DNA of 64,000 bases, taken from the NCBI RefSeq assembly GCF_000711295.1, contig NZ_JOMJ01000003.1, positions 881,001 through 945,000 on the forward strand. The letters are read 5' to 3'. The DNA is from Desulfohalovibrio reitneri (lineage in GTDB: Bacteria > Desulfobacterota > Desulfovibrionia > Desulfovibrionales > Desulfovibrionaceae). Shown here piece by piece: positions 29,050-39,132 of this stretch. Made by a program: the position numbers and the translations under genes. Positions within the stretch are counted from its first letter, which is position 1. The number at the start of each line of letters is the position of its first letter. The notes beneath the pieces were generated by a model. It did no database searches and was not told the DNA's origin. It saw only the letters and a list, made by a program, of their open reading frames with translations.

Positions 29050-29847
29050 ATGGAGAACGGCCCCCCGTCCGCCCCGGCCAAGCGCAGCCTGGGGCAGAAC
29101 TTCCTGTGCGACCCCAACACGGTCCGTCGCATCGTCGATGCCCTGGAGGCACCGCCGGAGGCCACGGTGCTGGAGATAGGCCCCGGTCGTGGAGCCTTGA
29201 CCGGCTTGTTGCTGGAGCGATTCGCCTCCGTGCTGGCACTGGAGAAGGACGGCGACTTGGCGGCACGGATCAAGGCGAAGCACCCGGCTCTGGGAGTCGC
29301 CGTGGCCGACGCCCTGCGTTTTCCGTGGGAGCGTGTTGACCGCCTGCCCGGCCTCTATCTCGCAGGCAACCTTCCCTACAATGTGGCTTCGCCTTTGCTT
29401 TGGGAGTTCGTCTCAAGGGCACGCGGATGGAGCAGGGGGGTTTTCATGGTGCAGTGGGAGGTGGGTAGGCGCTTGGCCGCCGCACCGGGCGGCAAGGAGT
29501 ACGGGGCGTTGTCCGCCTGGGTGCAGAACTTTGTCTCCGCGCGCGTTCTTTTCAAGGTGCCGCCAACCGTGTTCCGCCCCCGCCCGAAAATTGACTCCGC
29601 AGTGGTGGCCATGCTGCCTCGTCCGGAAGGGGAATTGCCGGGGAATTCGGAAAACCTGTCGGCCCTGCTCAAGACCTGCTTCCAGCGGCGCAGGAAGCAG
29701 TTGGGCGTGATTCTGCGCGGCTTGGGGGAGGGTGCCGTGGACGCCGCGATGGAACTCGGCCTGGATACACGATCAAGGCCGGAAACATTGTCTCCCGAGC
29801 GTTTTCGGGCTTTGGCCGACGCCCTTTCCGCCATACAGGCATCTTGA
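29050..29847 (+). CDS. rsmA: 16S rRNA adenine(1518/1519) dimethyltransferase
   Basis: KsgA family, dimethylating two adenines in the 16S 3' hairpin. KRSLGQNFLCDPNTVRRIV is the N-terminal signature. VLEIGPGRGALTGLLL binds SAM. The catalytic NLPY motif is GNLPYNVASPLL. The C-terminal helical domain has FQRRRKQL. 265 residues. The gene starts six bases after otsA and has no strong ribosome site of its own. Confidence 0.95.
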   Translation: MENGPPSAPAKRSLGQNFLCDPNTVRRIVDALEAPPEATVLEIGPGRGALTGLLLERFASVLALEKDGDLAARIKAKHPALGVAVADALRFPWERVDRLPGLYLAGNLPYNVASPLLWEFVSRARGWSRGVFMVQWEVGRRLAAAPGGKEYGALSAWVQNFVSARVLFKVPPTVFRPRPKIDSAVVAMLPRPEGELPGNSENLSALLKTCFQRRRKQLGVILRGLGEGAVDAAMELGLDTRSRPETLSPERFRALADALSAIQAS

Positions 29848-30099
29848 CGGGTGATCGAAAATGGTGTTTAGACCAGCCGGAGACACGAAAGTCCGCGTCC
29901 ATTCTGGCTTCTCGGGGTTTGCCGGTGGACACGCGGCATCAATTGGGCTAACGTGCCTCGCAGCCGGAAGGGGGCGCCTCCTCTTGGAGTAGTGCGCGGG
30001 GCGTGAGAACGACTGGAAGGCCGCTGGCTTCGAAAGAATGGCGGCTTGGCGGATTGGTCCCAGGGGACCAGGTTTTCAGGCAAAAAAAGGAGAGGAGAC

Positions 30100-30372
30100 A
30101 TGACCAAGGCTGATCTGGTTGCTAAAATCGCTGAAAAGGCTTCCATGACCAAGGCTGACGCCGAGCGCGCGCTGAACGCGTTTTTGGATTCCGTGGAGTC
30201 CACTCTGGTCAAGGAAGGCAAGCTGACCCTCACCGGCTTCGGCACCTTTGTGGTGGAGGAGCGCAAGGCCCGCACCGGCCGCAATCCCCGCACCGGCCAA
30301 TCCATCACCATCCCCGCCGCCAAGGTGGTCAAGTTCCGTCCGGGCAAGCTGCTCAAGGACGCCGTGAAGTAA
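30100..30372 (+). CDS. hup: HU family DNA-binding protein
   Basis: Nucleoid protein of 90 residues. MTKADLVAKIAEKA, GFGTFVVEERKARTGRNPRTG and the closing IPAAKVVKFRPGKLL are the HU signatures, including the DNA-binding arm RNPRTGQ. The start ATG at 30100 follows AGGAGAGGAG. The preceding 252 bases carry no gene, so it probably has its own promoter there. Confidence 0.96.
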   Translation: MTKADLVAKIAEKASMTKADAERALNAFLDSVESTLVKEGKLTLTGFGTFVVEERKARTGRNPRTGQSITIPAAKVVKFRPGKLLKDAVK

Positions 30373-30381
30373 GGAGCGCGT

Positions 30382-30558
30382 ATGATTCCCGGCGAAACCG
30401 TACACAGCCCGCTTCCGTGGGATCTTCCCTGGTGGATGTCCGATCATTTCGTCTTTTTCGGTGTTCTGTACGCCGTGTTGGGCATCATTGGCGTCGGCAT
30501 GGCCGCCGCATTCATTCGTAGCCTGTTGCAGACCAGGAAGGACAGCGGGCACCACTAA
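30382..30558 (+). CDS. 58-residue single-span membrane protein, conserved-looking, unknown
   Basis: A short gene not found by length-based calling. AAGGAG (30371-30376) lies six bases before the ATG at 30382 and overlaps the HU stop region. The frame runs 58 codons to TAA at 30556. The product begins MIPGETVHSPLPWDLPWW, then has one transmembrane helix (about 23-46, VFFGVLYAVLGIIGVGMAAAF) and a short basic tail RSLLQTRKDSGHH. Pro/Trp-rich N-terminus plus one helix suggests a small subunit or regulator of a membrane complex. A terminator follows 68 bases later, so it would be co-transcribed with HU. Confidence 0.75.
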   Translation: MIPGETVHSPLPWDLPWWMSDHFVFFGVLYAVLGIIGVGMAAAFIRSLLQTRKDSGHH

Positions 30559-30626
30559 GCGTCGGGCGGATATCCTTTCGGCGCGGTCGAGCCAGACCGC
30601 TCCCGCGCTTGGCATATTTATACTAG

Positions 30627-30652
30627 GCCGCGCCTTCGGGCGCGGCTTTTTT
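30627..30652 (+). terminator. terminator of the HU / small membrane protein unit
   Basis: GCCGCGCC-TTCG-GGCGCGGC (30627-30646) with a UUCG-type loop, followed by six T. Confidence 0.93.
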
Positions 30653-30754
30653 CGTGGCGGCCGGGGGTTGTCAACGCCTCCAGTCTGGTGTAACTGAATG
30701 CTCTTCCCAATTCGGGGTTTCCCGGGGAAAGTTTTCCAAAGGGAGGTGATTGCT

Positions 30755-30952
30755 TTGCCCGGTATCGTTCTCGACGACAACGATAATTTCGACATCGCGC
30801 TTCGTCGTTTCAAGAAGCAGGTGGAGAAGGCTGGTGTGCTGTCCGAAATGAAGAAGCGGCAGCATTATGAAAAGCCCAGCGTGCAGCGGAAGAAGAAAAA
30901 AGCCGCCGCGCGGAAGCGCTTGCTTAAAAAAATGCGCAAAATGCAGGGTTAG
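30755..30952 (+). CDS. rpsU: 30S ribosomal protein S21, TTG start
   Basis: Ribosomal protein of 65 residues. [27 protein letters not shown] and the Lys/Arg-rich tail are diagnostic. The family begins M-P-G, and here the matching codon is TTG at 30755, with an excellent GGGAGGTGA five bases upstream. The longer in-frame reading from 30698 has no ribosome site. The stop TAG abuts the next ATG. This is the head of the rpsU-yqeY-mutS2-dnaG-rpoD cluster. Confidence 0.95.
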   Translation: MPGIVLDDNDNFDIALRRFKKQVEKAGVLSEMKKRQHYEKPSVQRKKKKAAARKRLLKKMRKMQG

Positions 30953-31396
30953 ATGAGCCTCCAGCAATCCATCGAAAAAGACTTCGTCCAGGCCTACAAG
31001 GCCAAGGACGAGGTTCGGGTGGCCGTCTTGAGGATGCTCAAGACGGCCATCAAGAACAAACATGTTGAGCTCGGACGTCCCCTTGAGAATGACGAGATTC
31101 TCGATGTGGTGGGCAAGCAGGCCAAGCAACGCCGCGAGTCCATAGAGCAGTACGAAAAAGCCACCCGTCCCGATCTCGTGGATCGTGAGAAGGCGGAGTT
31201 GGCCGTTCTCGAGTCCTATCTACCCGCGGCGCTCTCCGAGCAGGAGTTGGCCGCGGCGGTGGACGAGGCAATCGCCGAAACCGGGGCCGCCTCCATGAAA
31301 GAGATGGGCAAGGTCATGTCCTCGCTCATGGAAAAATACAAGGGCCGCGTCGATGGTAAGCAGGCCCAGAACATGGTCCGCTCCCGCCTTTCCTAA
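30953..31396 (+). CDS. GatB/YqeY domain-containing protein
   Basis: A 147-residue YqeY-like protein. SLQQSIEKDFVQAYKAKDEVRVAVLRML at the start and the C-terminal MGKVMSSLMEKYKGRVDGKQAQ are family landmarks. It resembles the tRNA-binding tail domain of amidotransferase GatB, but no amidase activity is expected alone. It starts directly at the rpsU stop codon with no gap. The rpsU-yqeY-dnaG-rpoD linkage is common in bacteria. Confidence 0.9.
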   Translation: MSLQQSIEKDFVQAYKAKDEVRVAVLRMLKTAIKNKHVELGRPLENDEILDVVGKQAKQRRESIEQYEKATRPDLVDREKAELAVLESYLPAALSEQELAAAVDEAIAETGAASMKEMGKVMSSLMEKYKGRVDGKQAQNMVRSRLS

Positions 31397-31405
31397 TCCT
31401 TTCAT

Positions 31406-33718
31406 ATGGAAGAACGTAGCCTGCGGAACCTCGAGTTCCACAAGGTCCTGTCGGCGCTGGCCGGCCATGCCGCATCCGAGGCTGGCCGCGAACGTTGCCT
31501 GAACCTGTCCCCCGCATCCGACCCGGAAGAGGGAGTACGCCTCGGCCGCCTCACCGCGGAGGGGCTGGAGTTCGCCGCTGAAACCCGTTTCAGCCTTGGC
31601 GAGGTGCCCGATCTCGCCGGCATCCTGCATTTTCTACGCTCGCCCAAAGCGGTGCTTGACCTGGACGCCCTGAGCGCCCTGCGGGAAACGCTGGGCGCCG
31701 CCAGGGAAGCGCGTTCCGCCGTATCCGCCGAGGAGGGGCGCTACCCGCTCCTGGCGGATTTGGCTTTGTCCTTCGATTTTCCCGAGACCCTGGCATCCGG
31801 ACTGAAGCGCACCCTTGATGCGGACGGACGGCTGAAAGACGAATCCTCGCCCGAGTTGCATTCCGTCCGCACCGAAATCCGCTCGGTGAACAAGCAGTGC
31901 ACGACCAAGGTCAAGGAGTTCCTGCAACAGGAGGGGCTTTCCGCCTATTTGCAGGACGACTACATGACCGTCTCCTCGGACCGTTACGTGGTGCCCATCA
32001 AGACCAGCTACAAGGGCAAGCTCAAGGGCATCATCCACGACTACTCCCAGACAGGCGAAACCTGCTATTTCGAGCCGTTCTTCCTGGTTGACATGAACAA
32101 CCGGCTCCAGGAGCTTCGGCAGGAGGAGCGGGAAGAGGAACTGAAGGTCCTTCGCCTGCTTACGGGGTACGCTCGTGACGGCCTGGAGGCGTTGGAGGCC
32201 ACACGGGAATTTCTGGCCGAACTGGACCTGCTCCTTGCGAAGGCTGGCTTGGCCAGGGATCTCGACGCACGTGTGCTTATTCCCGAAGAGGGAGCCAGGA
32301 TACGGCTTCTGGAGGCCCGCCACCCGCTTTTGGCCCTCACTCCCCAGGGAGCCAAACCCATGGAGCTGGATTTCCGCGAAGGGGACCGCGCTCTGCTCAT
32401 CAGCGGTGGCAACGCGGGCGGCAAGACGGTCTGCCTCAAGACACTGGGGCTGACGGCGGCCATGGTGCTGGCCGGTCTGCCCGTGCCGGTCGCTGCAGGC
32501 AGTTCGCTGCCTGCTCTGCGGCGGGTGTTCGCGTTCCTTGGCGACGAGCAAAGCCTTGAGGAGAGCCTGTCCACATTCACCGCTCAGATCCGCGCCCTGG
32601 CGCAAGCCTGGGACCAGGTGGACGACGGGACCCTGGTTGTGCTGGACGAGTTCGGCGCGGGCACGGATCCCGCCCAGGGCGCGGCTTTGGCCCAGGGAGC
32701 CGTTGAGGCCCTCATGGAACGCGGGGCGCTGGTCTCCGCGGCCACGCATTTTCCCGCGCTGAAGGCGTTCGCCATGTCCACGCCGGGCGTGCGCGCGGCT
32801 TCGGTGCTCTTCGACCCCGACACCCACAAGCCCCTGTTCCGGCTGGCCTACGACCAGGTCGGGGCCTCCATTGCTCTGGACGTGGCCCGCGAGCACGGTC
32901 TGCCTGAGGAAATACTGCGCCGAGCCGAAGAGAACCTGCTCTTGGACGGCGGAGGTGACACGGGACGCCTACTCGCTCGTCTCAATGAGGCGGCATCCAA
33001 GCGCGAGGAAGAACTGGACGCGGCCAAACGCGAGCGGGAGAAGCTGGAAAAGAAGCACGCCGGGCTGGAAGAACGTTTCGCCGTCGAACGGGAGAAGCTG
33101 CTTGAGGAAGTGCGTGGTGCCGCCAGGGATATCGTCAAGCAGTGGAAGCAGGGAAGATTGGACCGCAAGGAGGCCCAGCGAAAACTGGCCAGGGAGCGGG
33201 AGCGGCTGGCCGAAGCCGAAGGTGCCCATCCCCGGGAGTCACCGCCGCCGGCCGATCTTGCCATCGGAGATGAGATTCGCTATCTCCCATGGGATAAAGT
33301 CGGCGAGGTAGTGGAGAAGAATCCCAAAAAAGGGCAGGTTAAGGTCAACCTCGGCGGTGTTTCCTTGTGGGTCAAACTCGCCGAAGTACAGCCCAGCGCC
33401 CCCCATTCCGGAACGGAGGCTCAGTCGAAGCCGTCCAGCTCCACGCAGAGCGTGCGGGTGGAGAGCGGTGGTGGCGGTTCCCTGGTTCTTGACGTGCGGG
33501 GCTACCGGGCCGACGAGGCGTTGCGGGAGGTGCACCGCTTTCTGGACCAAGCGCTCCTTGCGGGGCGGAGCCAGGCTGAAATCATCCACGGCAAGGGGAG
33601 CGGCGCCCTCAAGCGCAAAATTCACGAGGCGCTTCGCTCCTTCCCGAGGGTCGCCTATTTCTCCCTGGCTCCGGAGGATCAGGGCGGCGATGGAAAGACC
33701 CTTGTGGATTTCGCTTAG
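31406..33718 (+). CDS. mutS2: MutS2 with Smr nuclease domain
   Basis: MutS-family ATPase of 770 residues without a mismatch-recognition domain. The family is linked to suppression of recombination and to rescue of collided ribosomes. The core helical clamp occupies about 1-300. Walker A is GGNAGGKT near 333, Walker B is VLDEFGAGTDP near 411. A coiled coil (about 515-610) precedes a KOW-like segment. The C-terminal Smr domain starts LDVRGYRADEAL near 693 and has HGKGSGAL. It starts nine bases after yqeY. Confidence 0.93.
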   Translation: MEERSLRNLEFHKVLSALAGHAASEAGRERCLNLSPASDPEEGVRLGRLTAEGLEFAAETRFSLGEVPDLAGILHFLRSPKAVLDLDALSALRETLGAAREARSAVSAEEGRYPLLADLALSFDFPETLASGLKRTLDADGRLKDESSPELHSVRTEIRSVNKQCTTKVKEFLQQEGLSAYLQDDYMTVSSDRYVVPIKTSYKGKLKGIIHDYSQTGETCYFEPFFLVDMNNRLQELRQEEREEELKVLRLLTGYARDGLEALEATREFLAELDLLLAKAGLARDLDARVLIPEEGARIRLLEARHPLLALTPQGAKPMELDFREGDRALLISGGNAGGKTVCLKTLGLTAAMVLAGLPVPVAAGSSLPALRRVFAFLGDEQSLEESLSTFTAQIRALAQAWDQVDDGTLVVLDEFGAGTDPAQGAALAQGAVEALMERGALVSAATHFPALKAFAMSTPGVRAASVLFDPDTHKPLFRLAYDQVGASIALDVAREHGLPEEILRRAEENLLLDGGGDTGRLLARLNEAASKREEELDAAKREREKLEKKHAGLEERFAVEREKLLEEVRGAARDIVKQWKQGRLDRKEAQRKLARERERLAEAEGAHPRESPPPADLAIGDEIRYLPWDKVGEVVEKNPKKGQVKVNLGGVSLWVKLAEVQPSAPHSGTEAQSKPSSSTQSVRVESGGGGSLVLDVRGYRADEALREVHRFLDQALLAGRSQAEIIHGKGSGALKRKIHEALRSFPRVAYFSLAPEDQGGDGKTLVDFA

Positions 33719-33812
33719 AATCTAGGGGTTGTCAGCCCGGCCAGAGGTCTTATTCATTTCCTCGGCCGGATGGTGCGACAGGTCCGAGTGATCCGGCCGT
33801 CGCGGGAGCGCC

Positions 33813-35606
33813 ATGGGCATCGATTCCCACACCATCCAGGAACTGAAGTCCCGGCTCGACCTGGGCGAGGTGGTGCGGAGGTATGTGGAGTTAAAACCAG
33901 CCTCTGCCGGTCGTTTCATGGGACCGTGTCCTTTCCACCAGGAAACCAAGGGGTCGTTCTCGGTCAACCCGGAGCAGGGCTTCTACTACTGCTTTGGCTG
34001 CCAGGCATCCGGCGACGTCATCGATTTTTACAGCCGTATCAACGGCCTCGAATTCCGTGACGCCGTGGAGGCGTTGGCACGCGAGGCGGGGTTGGAGATG
34101 CGCTCCGGTCCGGTCGACCCCAAGGCCGCGGAGCGGCGTGAGAGAAAGAAGGCCTGCCTAGAAATGCACAGGCTGGCTCAGGAATATTTTCGGTCCCTGT
34201 TGCGCGGGCGCGCCGGTAAGGCCGCCAGGGACTACCTGGAGCGACGGGGCACACCGTCCGAGGTTGTCGAAAATTTCGGGCTGGGGTGCAGTACCGACGA
34301 TTGGCAGGGCCTGCAGGATTTCCTGCGCAGCAAGGGGTTCACCCCGGAGCAGGGCGTGGAGGCGGGGTTGCTCTCGCAAAAGGGCGAGACGGGCCGCACG
34401 TACGACCGGTTCCGGGGGCGTTTGATCTTTCCCATATCCGACGTGGCGGGCAAGCCTCTGGCCTTTGGGGGCAGGGTGCTCGGCGACGGGGAACCCAAGT
34501 ACCTCAACAGTTCGGACTCGCCCATCTACAAAAAGGGCGAGCATCTCTACGGACTGCACCAGGCGCGGCCGACCATGGCCAAGACCCGCCGGGCCCTGCT
34601 GACCGAAGGGTACATGGACGTCCTCTCTCTGCACCAGTTCGGCTACGGCGACGCGGTGGGGGTGCTGGGCACTTCCCTGACCACGGAGCAGGTCAAACGG
34701 CTGGCAGGCTTCTGTGGCCGCATCGACCTGGTCTTTGACGGCGACCGGGCGGGACGGGCGGCCGCCCTGCGCAGCGCGGAGATGATTCTCTGCCAGGGCC
34801 TGACTTGCCGGGTGGTGCTGTTGCCCGAGGGCAAGGACGTGGATGACGTGCTCCAGGCCGAAGGAACAGAGGGCTTCGAGGCCTTTTTGGGGAACGCCTG
34901 GGACGGCCTGGAGTTCTGCATGGACGAGATGCGCTCCACCGGTTCCGCCAAGGAAGTCATGGAGTGGGCCAAGCGCTTTCTGGGCGGTTTGAAGGAGCAG
35001 GACTGGTTGGCCTGGTACCTGCCGCGCCTGGCCGAGGGACTCGACTTGGACGAGGCCGTATTGCGCCGCTCCACCATGAAGGTGGTCCACCCGGCGGAAG
35101 GGCGCAGGGAAAAGCAAGGGGGCCCGGCCAAGCCCGCAGGCAAACTGGAGAAGGAAGGCGCTCCCGGCGACCGTCATTTACTGGCCCAGCTCCTTCTGCA
35201 CCCGGAGCGCTGGCGGGAGTTCGCCAAGCGGGATTACGACGCGGTATTCACCACCGAGTGGGCCAGACGCTTCTGGGAGAAGGTCGTTTCCTCCGGTGCC
35301 GAAGATGTTGATGGATGTTTTCATTTGCTCGACGAGGCGGAAAAACGCTTCGTCGGTGTGGTCAAGAACGAACTGCCCTCGCTCGGGGATGAAGAGCGGG
35401 AGGAGCGCTGGAACGATTGCGGGAGCGGCCTTGAGCGGCGATTGCACAACCAGCACATGCAACAGATCAATACGGCCCTGCGCGAGGCGGCCCAGCGCGG
35501 GGATCAGGAAGAAGTGGAACGGCTTTTTCTGGTCATGAACGAGCTTTGTGGGAGGATTGATGAGCAACCTGAAGGAAATCCAGCAGATTCAGGGACTGAT
35601 CGCTGA
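33813..35606 (+). CDS. dnaG: DNA primase
   Basis: Makes RNA primers for replication. The N-terminal zinc finger is CPFH...CFGC (Cys39, His42, Cys60, Cys63). The RNA-polymerase core has [11 protein letters not shown] and [17 protein letters not shown]. The TOPRIM acidic motif is [11 protein letters not shown], followed by LVFDGDRAG. The C-terminal helicase-binding domain is present. 597 residues. The last 47 bases overlap the start of rpoD, so the two are translationally coupled. Confidence 0.95.
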   Translation: MGIDSHTIQELKSRLDLGEVVRRYVELKPASAGRFMGPCPFHQETKGSFSVNPEQGFYYCFGCQASGDVIDFYSRINGLEFRDAVEALAREAGLEMRSGPVDPKAAERRERKKACLEMHRLAQEYFRSLLRGRAGKAARDYLERRGTPSEVVENFGLGCSTDDWQGLQDFLRSKGFTPEQGVEAGLLSQKGETGRTYDRFRGRLIFPISDVAGKPLAFGGRVLGDGEPKYLNSSDSPIYKKGEHLYGLHQARPTMAKTRRALLTEGYMDVLSLHQFGYGDAVGVLGTSLTTEQVKRLAGFCGRIDLVFDGDRAGRAAALRSAEMILCQGLTCRVVLLPEGKDVDDVLQAEGTEGFEAFLGNAWDGLEFCMDEMRSTGSAKEVMEWAKRFLGGLKEQDWLAWYLPRLAEGLDLDEAVLRRSTMKVVHPAEGRREKQGGPAKPAGKLEKEGAPGDRHLLAQLLLHPERWREFAKRDYDAVFTTEWARRFWEKVVSSGAEDVDGCFHLLDEAEKRFVGVVKNELPSLGDEEREERWNDCGSGLERRLHNQHMQQINTALREAAQRGDQEEVERLFLVMNELCGRIDEQPEGNPADSGTDR

Positions 35607-37335
35607 AGGCAAGAAGAAGGGCTTCCTCACTTTTGAGGAATTGAACAGCGCGCTGCCTTCGGAGGCCAGCAATCCCGAGCAGATCGAAGAGATCATCGCC
35701 ATCTTCGATCAGCTGGAAATCGCCATCGTCGATTCCGAGAAAGAGGGCAAGAAGGTGGCCATCGTCTCCGACAGCTCGGAGGAGGAATCCTCCAGTGCGG
35801 CAGCGGTGGTGGGAGCCAGCGAGTCCGAGGACCAACAGGACTACGCCACCCGCAGTACCGATCCCGTGCGCATGTATCTGCGCGAAATGGGCGCCGTGCC
35901 GCTTCTGGACCGCGAGGGCGAGGTGGTCATCGCCAAGAAGATTGAGTCCGGCGAAATGGACGTCCTGTACGCTCTCATCGAAGTGCCCGTGGCCGTGGAG
36001 GAGCTTTGCCAAGTGGGCAAGGACCTCGACGACGGCCGCATCAAGCTCAAGGACGTGGTCAAGACCATCGAGGAGGACGACCCCTCCGAGGACGAGATGA
36101 ACCAGCGTCAGCGGGTCATCCATCTCCTTGAGGAAATCCGCACCCTCTACAAGAAAAAGCGCAAGATATTCCAGAAGCTCGACTCCTGCGCCACTCTTGA
36201 GCGCCGTGTTTACGGCCAGCAGAAAGAGATCCTCAATTTCAAGGAGGAGGTGGTCTCCCGCCTCCGCGACATCAAACTGGAAAAGACGCTCATCGACCGG
36301 GTCATCGAAACGGTCGAGGACTACGTGCGGCAGATGCACAACTGCCAGCGCGATCTGGCCGCCTACATCATGTCCACGGGCAAGACCCAAGCGGAGATCA
36401 AGGAATTGTTCCGCGAGGTGGACGAGCGGGAGGTCAATCCGGTCAAGGCCGCAGACTCCCTGGGCCTGACCGTGGAGGAGTTTTTCTCCTTCAAGGAGAT
36501 GCTGGCCGGAAAGATGGAGATTCTCAACCGCCTCCAGGACCGCTGCTGCCACAACGTCTCCGACCTGGAGGAAGTGCTGTGGCGCATCCGCCGGGGCAAC
36601 ACCGCGGCCATGCAGGCCAAGCAGGAACTCATCCGGGCCAACCTGCGGCTGGTGGTCTCCATCGCCAAGAAGTACACCAACCGTGGTCTGCAGTTCCTGG
36701 ACCTCATCCAGGAGGGCAACATTGGCCTTATGAAGGCGGTGGACAAGTTCGAGTACCAGCGCGGCTACAAGTTTTCCACCTACGCCACCTGGTGGATTCG
36801 GCAGGCCATAACCCGGGCCATCGCCGACCAGGCGCGCACCATTCGAATTCCGGTGCACATGATAGAGACCATCAACAAGCTTATCCGCACTTCCCGTTAC
36901 CTTGTCCAGGAGTTGGGCCGCGACCCCACGCCCGAGGAAATCGCTGAGCGCATGGACTACCCCCTGGAGAAGGTCAAGAAAGTGTTGAAGATCGCCAAGG
37001 AGCCCATTTCCCTGGAAACGCCCATCGGCGACGAGGAGGACTCCTCCCTGGGTGATTTCATCGAGGACAAGAAGGCCGTGGCACCGGCCGAGGAGGTGGT
37101 CAACACCAAGCTCGGCGAGCAGATATCCCACGTCCTCTCCGACCTCACCCCCCGCGAGGAGCAGGTGTTGCGCAAACGCTTCGGCATCGGCGAAAAGAGC
37201 GACCACACCTTGGAAGAAGTGGGCAAGCTGTTCAATGTCACCCGTGAGCGTATTCGCCAGATCGAGGCCAAGGCGCTGCGTAAGCTGCGCCATCCTGTGC
37301 GCAGCCAGGTGCTCAAGTCCTACTACGAGAGCTAA
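35560..37335 (+). CDS. rpoD: primary sigma factor sigma-70
   Basis: Housekeeping sigma factor of 591 residues. Region 1.1 is at the N-terminus ([19 protein letters not shown]). Region 1.2 has [11 protein letters not shown]. Region 2 has [28 protein letters not shown] and [15 protein letters not shown]. Region 4 ends [20 protein letters not shown]. The ATG at 35560 is chosen for the GGAGG eight bases upstream; an earlier in-frame start at 35548 would add four residues. The start lies inside dnaG. Confidence 0.96.
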   Translation: MSNLKEIQQIQGLIAEGKKKGFLTFEELNSALPSEASNPEQIEEIIAIFDQLEIAIVDSEKEGKKVAIVSDSSEEESSSAAAVVGASESEDQQDYATRSTDPVRMYLREMGAVPLLDREGEVVIAKKIESGEMDVLYALIEVPVAVEELCQVGKDLDDGRIKLKDVVKTIEEDDPSEDEMNQRQRVIHLLEEIRTLYKKKRKIFQKLDSCATLERRVYGQQKEILNFKEEVVSRLRDIKLEKTLIDRVIETVEDYVRQMHNCQRDLAAYIMSTGKTQAEIKELFREVDEREVNPVKAADSLGLTVEEFFSFKEMLAGKMEILNRLQDRCCHNVSDLEEVLWRIRRGNTAAMQAKQELIRANLRLVVSIAKKYTNRGLQFLDLIQEGNIGLMKAVDKFEYQRGYKFSTYATWWIRQAITRAIADQARTIRIPVHMIETINKLIRTSRYLVQELGRDPTPEEIAERMDYPLEKVKKVLKIAKEPISLETPIGDEEDSSLGDFIEDKKAVAPAEEVVNTKLGEQISHVLSDLTPREEQVLRKRFGIGEKSDHTLEEVGKLFNVTRERIRQIEAKALRKLRHPVRSQVLKSYYES

Positions 37336-37360
37336 ACGGCTGCCCGATTCGGATTACTCG

Positions 37361-37392
37361 AGGCGCGTCTCCCCACGGAGGCGCGCCTTTTT
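37361..37392 (+). terminator. terminator after rpoD
   Basis: A 12-base stem (37361-37372 with 37377-37388, one G-T pair) with a CCAC loop and five T. It closes the rpsU-rpoD cluster. Confidence 0.9.
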
Positions 37393-37603
37393 ACATCAAT
37401 GTCAATTGGCCTGTTTTATTCGTCCAATTTACCCCAATCCCGGGAGAGGATATCTCCAATCTTGACAGAAATGAGATGGTGTGCTTGTTCTTTCGGACTT
37501 TTCTTGACGTGACGGAGTGGCACCTTACTTAACCCTTTCCTGCTTCGCGCGGCGCCTTTGTTCGCCGGGTGGAGTTCCACCCCCCGTTGCCAGGGAGTCC
37601 GAT

Positions 37604-39127
37604 TTGGCCTTTACACCAGTAGACAAGACCTACCATGACTTCACCATCGAACGGGACCGGGACAATTGCATCGATTGCCAGGTCTGCGTCCGGCAGTGTT
37701 CCTACGGCGCCCACGAGTGGGACGAAAATCGCCAGCAGGTGGTCCACGATTCCAGCAAGTGCATTGGCTGCCAGCGATGCGCCAGCCTGTGCCCCACCCA
37801 ATGCCTAACCATCAAGCGCAAACCGCAGGAGTTCCGAGAGCACAACCTGTGGAAGCCCCACTTCATAAAAAACATCTACAAACAGGCCGAGACCGGCGGA
37901 GTGCTTCTGGCCGGCATGGGCTGTGTGACCGACATCCCGGTCTATTTCGATAATTTGCTCCTGGACGCCTCCCAGGTCACAAACCCTTCCATCGACCCGC
38001 TCCGCGAGCCCATGGAACTGCAGACTTTCCTGGGCCGCAAGCCGACTTCCCTCGAGATAGAGGAGGACGAGGAGGGGCCGTCTCTGAAGACCAAGGTGGG
38101 GCCGCAGATCGAGCTGCGGTATCCCATCATGTTCGCGGCCATGTCTCTCGGCGCCATCAATTTCAACCTTCACGTGGCCATGGCCCGCGCCGCCACGGAT
38201 ACCGGCACGGCCTGGAACACGGGCGAGGGCGGTCTGCACAAGGACCTCTATCAGTACGGCAAGAACACCATCGTCCAGGTGGCCTCGGGCCGCTTCGGGG
38301 TGCATGCAGACTACCTCAACGCGGGAACGGCCATCGAGATTAAGATCGGCCAGGGCGCCAAGCCCGGAATCGGCGGCCATCTGCCGGGCGAAAAGATCGA
38401 CGCCCGAGTCTCGGAGACGCGTATGGTGCCCGAGGGGTCCGATGCCATTTCTCCAGCGCCGCATCACGACATCTATTCCATCGAGGACCTGCTGCAACTC
38501 ATTTACGCCCTCAAGGAGGCCACAGCCTACACCAAGCCGGTGGCCGTGAAGATAGCCGCAGTGCACAACGCGGCGGCCATCGCCTCGGGTATCGTCCGCG
38601 CAGGAGCTGACATCGTGGTCATCGACGGCATGCGCGGAGGCACCGGCGCGGCGCCCGCCATGTTCCGTGATTATGTGGGTATTCCCATTGAACTGGCCAT
38701 GGCTTCGGTGGACCAGCGGCTGCGCGACGAGGGCATCCGCAACCAGGCTTCGGTGGTGGTATCCGGCGGCGTCCGCTGCTCCGCGGACGTGGTCAAGGCC
38801 ATCGCCATGGGGGCCGACGCCGTCTACATCGGCACCGCGGCGCTCATGGCCGTTGGGTGTACGCTGTGCGGACGCTGTTACACCGGCAAGTGCCCCTGGG
38901 GCATCGCCACCAACGATTCAAAGCTGGCCCGCCGCCAGAACCCGGACGAGGCCACCCGAAAGATGTCGAACCTGGTGCGGGCCTGGGGCCATGAAATCCA
39001 AGAGATGCTTGGGGCCATGGGCCTTAACTCCATCGAGAGCCTGCGCGGCAACCGCGACAAGTTGCGGGCCGTGGGCCTGAACCAGGTCGAGCTGGACATC
39101 CTCGGCGTCAAGCACGCCGGAAGGTAG
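37604..39127 (+). CDS. archaeal-type glutamate synthase, ferredoxin plus FMN synthase domain
   Basis: Core of a split glutamate synthase. Two [4Fe-4S] motifs at the N-terminus (CIDCQVCVRQC from Cys22, and CIGCQRCASLCP) are fused to the FMN-binding GltB domain: PIMFAAMSLGAI, WNTGEGG, GIGGHLPGEK, DGMRGGTGAAP, SGGVRCSADV. A C-terminal CTLCGRCYTGKCPWGI carries the synthase cluster ligands. The start is taken as the TTG at 37604, with CAGGGAG upstream, giving 507 residues. An earlier in-frame ATG at 37517 adds a non-family stretch. It is the first of four genes that together replace the large GltB. TTGACA at 37462 may belong to its promoter, but no good -10 is seen. Confidence 0.88.
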   Translation: MAFTPVDKTYHDFTIERDRDNCIDCQVCVRQCSYGAHEWDENRQQVVHDSSKCIGCQRCASLCPTQCLTIKRKPQEFREHNLWKPHFIKNIYKQAETGGVLLAGMGCVTDIPVYFDNLLLDASQVTNPSIDPLREPMELQTFLGRKPTSLEIEEDEEGPSLKTKVGPQIELRYPIMFAAMSLGAINFNLHVAMARAATDTGTAWNTGEGGLHKDLYQYGKNTIVQVASGRFGVHADYLNAGTAIEIKIGQGAKPGIGGHLPGEKIDARVSETRMVPEGSDAISPAPHHDIYSIEDLLQLIYALKEATAYTKPVAVKIAAVHNAAAIASGIVRAGADIVVIDGMRGGTGAAPAMFRDYVGIPIELAMASVDQRLRDEGIRNQASVVVSGGVRCSADVVKAIAMGADAVYIGTAALMAVGCTLCGRCYTGKCPWGIATNDSKLARRQNPDEATRKMSNLVRAWGHEIQEMLGAMGLNSIESLRGNRDKLRAVGLNQVELDILGVKHAGR

Positions 39128-39132
39128 GTCAT

